From: Namhaeicola sp039714555
Lineage (GTDB): Bacteria > Bacteroidota > Bacteroidia > Flavobacteriales > Flavobacteriaceae
DNA length: 64,000 bases
NCBI GenBank assembly: GCA_039714555.1
Contig: JBDLJB010000004.1
Span: 62,001-126,000, forward strand
Reading direction: 5' to 3'
The notes below the pieces were generated by a model. The model was not told the DNA's origin and ran no database searches. It worked only from the letters and a program-made list of their open reading frames with translations. Both the position numbers and the translations under genes were made by a program. Position 1 is the first letter of the stretch, and each line of letters starts with the position of its first letter. Shown here piece after piece: positions 60,943 through 64,000 of the stretch.

Positions 60943-62070
60943 AATCTCTTTTAAGGCTTCAATAACAACATCAACTTCATCTTTGGTATTATATTTACTA
61001 AATGAAAATCTAACTGATGTTTTTTGTGCTTCATTTTCATTGAGAATCGTATTTAAAACATGAGAGCCTTTGTTACTTCCACTTTGACAGGCACTTCCAC
61101 CGGAAACCGCTATTCCTTTGATATCTAGGTTAAACAATAGCATTGGTATTTCTTTTGGAAAACGGACATTTAAGATATGAAAAGCGCTTTTATCCAATAG
61201 TGATGAAGTACCATTGAACTGAATGTCATCAAAATTCTGTTCTAATTCATCAATAAAATATCGTTTTAATTCCAGTATATAAGCTTTGTCTTTATTATAA
61301 TTTTTAAAAGCAATTTCCATAGCTTTATCCATGCCAATGATACTGTGAATATTTTCTGTACCGGCTCTGGCTCCACGTTCTTGTTCACCTCCAATGAGTA
61401 AGGGTAAAATCCCTATACCTTTTTTAAAGTAAGCATAGCCAACTCCTTTCGGTCCGTGAAATTTATGAGCGCTTGCTGCAAAAAAATCGATGGGTGTTTT
61501 TTGAAGATCAATTGTTGTATGTGCAATACCTTGAACCGCATCCGAGTGAAACATAGTATTATACTTTATGCAGAGATCTGATACAATTTGCAGATCCAAA
61601 ATATTTCCAATTTCATTATTTACCAACATCAAGCTTACCAATGTTTTTTTATCAGAACTATTTAATAGCGCTTCTAAATTTTGATAATCAATATTACCAT
61701 TTTTATCAAGGTTGACATATTTAACTTTAATATCATATTTTTTTTGAAGTGCTTCAATGGTATGTATAACTGCATGATGTTCAATCTTTGAGGATATAAT
61801 TCGTTCAATTCCCAAATTAGCAACAGCATTATATAAAATTAGATTATCAGCTTCACTACCTCCGGAAGTAAAAATGATCTCATTTGCTGAACAATTAAGA
61901 TATTTTGCTATATTTTTTCTAGCATTTTCAACCAATGATTTTGCTTTTCTACCAAATTGATGGGTAGATGAAGGATTCCCAAAAACATCATGCATTGCAT
62001 CTGTAATTACATTTATCACTTCTTTATCAATTGGTGTAGTTGCGGCATTATCAAAATATATTTTTTGCAT
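60934..62070 (-). CDS. Cysteine desulfurase (NifS/IscS family)
   Basis: This PLP enzyme mobilises sulfur from L-cysteine for iron-sulfur clusters and thiolated tRNAs. The 378 residues show FDNAATTPIDKEV, TSGGSEADNL, HHAVIHTIEAL, the Schiff-base Lys203 in SAHKFHGPKGVG and the persulfide Cys328 in SGGSACQSGSNKGSHVL. The active-site loop is of the group I type. No IscU, IscA or Suf gene is adjacent. Its stop codon lies inside the end of the convergent trans-sulfuration gene, so the two transcripts overlap. Confidence 0.93.
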   Translation of the reverse strand: MQKIYFDNAATTPIDKEVINVITDAMHDVFGNPSSTHQFGRKAKSLVENARKNIAKYLNCSANEIIFTSGGSEADNLILYNAVANLGIERIISSKIEHHAVIHTIEALQKKYDIKVKYVNLDKNGNIDYQNLEALLNSSDKKTLVSLMLVNNEIGNILDLQIVSDLCIKYNTMFHSDAVQGIAHTTIDLQKTPIDFFAASAHKFHGPKGVGYAYFKKGIGILPLLIGGEQERGARAGTENIHSIIGMDKAMEIAFKNYNKDKAYILELKRYFIDELEQNFDDIQFNGTSSLLDKSAFHILNVRFPKEIPMLLFNLDIKGIAVSGGSACQSGSNKGSHVLNTILNENEAQKTSVRFSFSKYNTKDEVDVVIEALKEILD

Positions 62071-62127
62071 AAAACAAATTAATTAAATTAATCATGCTAA
62101 AAATAAGCATTACAAAGAGAAAACTAT

Positions 62128-62135
62128 TATTTTTG
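62128..62135 (+). promoter_or_regulatory. Candidate -7 promoter box for the small lipoprotein gene
   Basis: TATTTTTG matches TAnnTTTG and ends 36 bp before the ATG at 62172. A -33 element was not evident. Confidence 0.35.
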
Positions 62136-62171
62136 TAACTAATTATTTAAATTTTTCAATTTTAAAAACTG

Positions 62172-62684
62172 ATGAAAAAACTATTTCTATTGCTATTTTT
62201 ATTTTTTACTTTTTCATGTGATGATGGTGATTTTAATATTTCCAGTTTTGAATTTGAAGATACTGTAAATATGTGTATTACAGATATTTATACTTTATAT
62301 CGATTGAGTGATAATGGACATAAAGAGGCATTGATCGTTACCCTTACTGATGATCAGATTAAAAATTCAATTGAACCTGTTCTTCCTGTAAATGTTACTG
62401 AAACAGGAACATATACTGTTACCGATAGAATTTTTAATGATGAAGTAACAAAGAGTTATTTTTGCTCAATTATACCTCCAACAACACCCAAAGTTACCAA
62501 AGACTGGCGTGGTGTATCAGGTACAATTGAAGTTATTAACAAGGCTGTATTAGATGAAAATGAAATAGATACAATAGCTTATGAACATGTAATTATCTTA
62601 CATGATGTTGTTTTAAAAAGTGGAGAAGAATCATTGATCTTTAATGATACATATCTCTTTGGTAGTTTTCAAACAGGGATCTAG
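62172..62684 (+). CDS. Small putative lipoprotein of unknown function
   Basis: The 170 residues begin with a short lipobox signal (LFLLLFLFFTFSC, Cys16) followed by DDGDFN, an acidic stretch typical of surface-exposed Bacteroidota lipoproteins. The mature part has an apparent beta-sandwich pattern (GTYTVTDRIFN, WRGVSGTIEVIN) and resembles no named family that I recognise. It is monocistronic, with a promoter box upstream, and converges with the dipeptidase gene. Function unknown. Confidence 0.68.
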   Translation: MKKLFLLLFLFFTFSCDDGDFNISSFEFEDTVNMCITDIYTLYRLSDNGHKEALIVTLTDDQIKNSIEPVLPVNVTETGTYTVTDRIFNDEVTKSYFCSIIPPTTPKVTKDWRGVSGTIEVINKAVLDENEIDTIAYEHVIILHDVVLKSGEESLIFNDTYLFGSFQTGI

Positions 62685-62720
62685 TTTTCATTAACAAGAA
62701 AATCTGTCAGAAAAATAATA

Positions 62721-64000
62721 TTAACTTTTTTTCTGAATTTCTTGAGCAATTCGTTGTACATCATCCATTACGCGAAGTAAATTTAAGCCCCAAAGTTTTG
62801 CAATTTCATCTTCGGTATATCCTCTTTTAACCAATTCGTGTGTAACATTAAATGTTTCTGAGGCATCTTTCCAACCGCTTATTCCACCACCACCATCAAA
62901 ATCAGAGCTAATACCAACATGATCAATGCCAATGAGCTTTACCATATAATCAATATGGTCAACAAAGTCAGATACATTCACAGGAGGTGATATTTTTTCT
63001 GCTTCAATAATTAATGGTTTTGCTTTTACTTTAAGGTTTTTTAATGTATTATTGTAAATATCTAAATCGGTTTTAGTTAACTCTTTACGTTCTTTTCTGT
63101 CTAAAATTTTAAATCCATTTTCTTCGGCCAATTTTTCTAAAACTTCTTTTTTTGCATTCTTATAGGCATTATTCTTTTCAAAATTAACATATCCGGCAAA
63201 AGCCACTGTTTGTACAACACCTCCATTTTCTTTTAATAGTAAAAGTTGTTCATCATCTAAATCTCTACTGTGATTGCAAAGTGCTCTCGCCGAAGAATGA
63301 GAAGCGATCAAAGGGGCTTTTGAATATTTTATCATATCCATAAAAGATTTTTTAGAAGGATGAGAAACATCTATCATCATTCCCAATCTATTCATTTCCT
63401 TTATTACCGCTATCCCAATTTTACTCAAACCATTATGAAGCCATACATCATCTTTTTCACCTGTGTTTGAATCACAAAACTGACTGTGACCTTGATGTGA
63501 AAGCGACATATATCTGGCACCCAGATCATAAAATATTTTGATATTTGACAAGTCAGTTCCAATAGGATAAGCATTTTCAACCCCGATCATAACAACCTTT
63601 TTACCTGATTTATGTATTCTTTTGACATCAGAAGAAGTTAAAGCTAGTTCCATTTCATTTGGTGCATATACTTCTGTCAAACGATGAATAGCATTAAATT
63701 TATCTATGGCTTCTTTGTAAACTTCAGCATAACTTTGCTCATTTAGTTCTCCTTGACCTGTATAGACAATTAACCAGGAAACATCTAAGCCTCCTTTTTT
63801 CATTTTGGGTAAATTTATTTGTGTGGGAAGATCATGGGTATAATTACGCTCTTGTGTAAAATTCTTGATATTGATATCATCATGCGAATCAATAGTAATA
63901 ACCCTTTCATGGATTTGTTTTGCTTTTTTGTATTGAATATCAGAAGGAATAGTACCTTGAGCAATGATATTGTTTTGAAAAAGAATAATAAGGATTAAAG
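62721..64000 (-). CDS. Membrane (renal-type) dipeptidase, start beyond window edge
   Basis: The reading frame stays open to the right edge, so the gene is longer than its first internal ATG at 63803 suggests. The visible N-terminus contains a signal-peptide end (LILIILFQNNIIAQ) and then VITIDSHDDINI, which carries the first zinc motif HxD. Further motifs include VMIGVENAYPI (bridging Glu), SLSHQGHSQFCD, MIDVSHPSKKSFMD, APLIASHSSARALCNHSRD, and HVGISSDFDGGGGISGW near the end. These fit the M19 dipeptidase family, binuclear zinc enzymes that hydrolyse dipeptides, here exported. About 425 residues are visible; only the extreme N-terminus is missing. Confidence 0.92.
   Translation of the reverse strand, partial: LILIILFQNNIIAQGTIPSDIQYKKAKQIHERVITIDSHDDINIKNFTQERNYTHDLPTQINLPKMKKGGLDVSWLIVYTGQGELNEQSYAEVYKEAIDKFNAIHRLTEVYAPNEMELALTSSDVKRIHKSGKKVVMIGVENAYPIGTDLSNIKIFYDLGARYMSLSHQGHSQFCDSNTGEKDDVWLHNGLSKIGIAVIKEMNRLGMMIDVSHPSKKSFMDMIKYSKAPLIASHSSARALCNHSRDLDDEQLLLLKENGGVVQTVAFAGYVNFEKNNAYKNAKKEVLEKLAEENGFKILDRKERKELTKTDLDIYNNTLKNLKVKAKPLIIEAEKISPPVNVSDFVDHIDYMVKLIGIDHVGISSDFDGGGGISGWKDASETFNVTHELVKRGYTEDEIAKLWGLNLLRVMDDVQRIAQEIQKKS

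Noticed and set aside
1..64000. CRISPR arrays, rRNA, tRNA genes or riboswitches
   Set aside because: No regularly spaced direct repeats, tRNA cloverleaf with CCA-end context, conserved rRNA blocks or known riboswitch cores were recognised by eye. A covariance-model scan would be decisive.

Overview
The window is AT-rich chromosomal DNA from a member of the Bacteroidota, most probably a marine-type flavobacterium (Flavobacteriia). The evidence is the gene content and order (the RecF/DUF721 pair, a bifunctional HisB inside a complete his operon, a CcsBA cytochrome c maturase with a large periplasmic insert), the frequent short lipoboxes ending in Ser-Cys or Ala-Cys, and several TAnnTTTG promoter boxes, the form used in this phylum. 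No rRNA, tRNA, CRISPR array, transposase, integrase or phage gene was recognised. The window opens inside a lytic transglycosylase gene and closes inside a dipeptidase gene.

Layout. 1-4027 (minus): lytic transglycosylase, RmlC-type epimerase, alpha/beta hydrolase, MarC-family membrane protein and the tRNA methylthiotransferase MtaB, partly overlapping. A small monooxygenase-fold gene diverges from mtaB. 4492-10600 (minus): a packed run reading TPR membrane protein, ribH, a 95-residue unknown, mutL, two rhomboid proteases and an EEP-family membrane protein. 10805-17231 (plus): recF, a DciA-like gene, a VWA-like membrane protein, an SPFH protein and a WbpM/FlaA1-type nucleotide-sugar dehydratase. 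17246-19225 (minus): NlpC/P60 peptidase and thiolase. 19384-24336 (plus): FAD oxidoreductase, PgpH-like HD phosphodiesterase and a class C serine hydrolase. 24405-26965 (minus): lysA and pepT. Then a glutamine synthetase family gene (plus) and two exported proteins (minus).

30578-38421 is a complete histidine operon, hisG-D-C-B-H-A-F-IE, followed by a thioesterase gene. It is preceded by an attenuator whose parts can all be read: a promoter box, an 18-residue leader peptide with three consecutive His codons, an antiterminator arm just after those codons, and an intrinsic terminator. 38535-49134 is more accessory: a phospholipase D-like protein, then a block of visibly higher GC with a second serine hydrolase, a DinB-family gene, a YncE/phosphoesterase lipoprotein, a GNAT gene, a GH3 glycosidase and a VOC protein.

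49203-55317 is a marR-adaptor-RND-TolC efflux operon (minus). It has an 18-bp perfect palindrome beside a promoter box upstream of marR, which suggests autoregulation. 55537-60942 concerns cytochrome c and sulfur chemistry: a c-type cytochrome diverges from ccsBA, which is translationally coupled to an exported glutathione peroxidase and a trans-sulfuration-type PLP enzyme. The last of these converges with a cysteine desulfurase, and a small lipoprotein and a dipeptidase close the window. I found no clear new defence or mobile system. The strongest signals are regulatory (his attenuator, MarR palindrome), a MutL with degenerate endonuclease motifs, palindromic repeat remnants in the his operon, and the compositional block.
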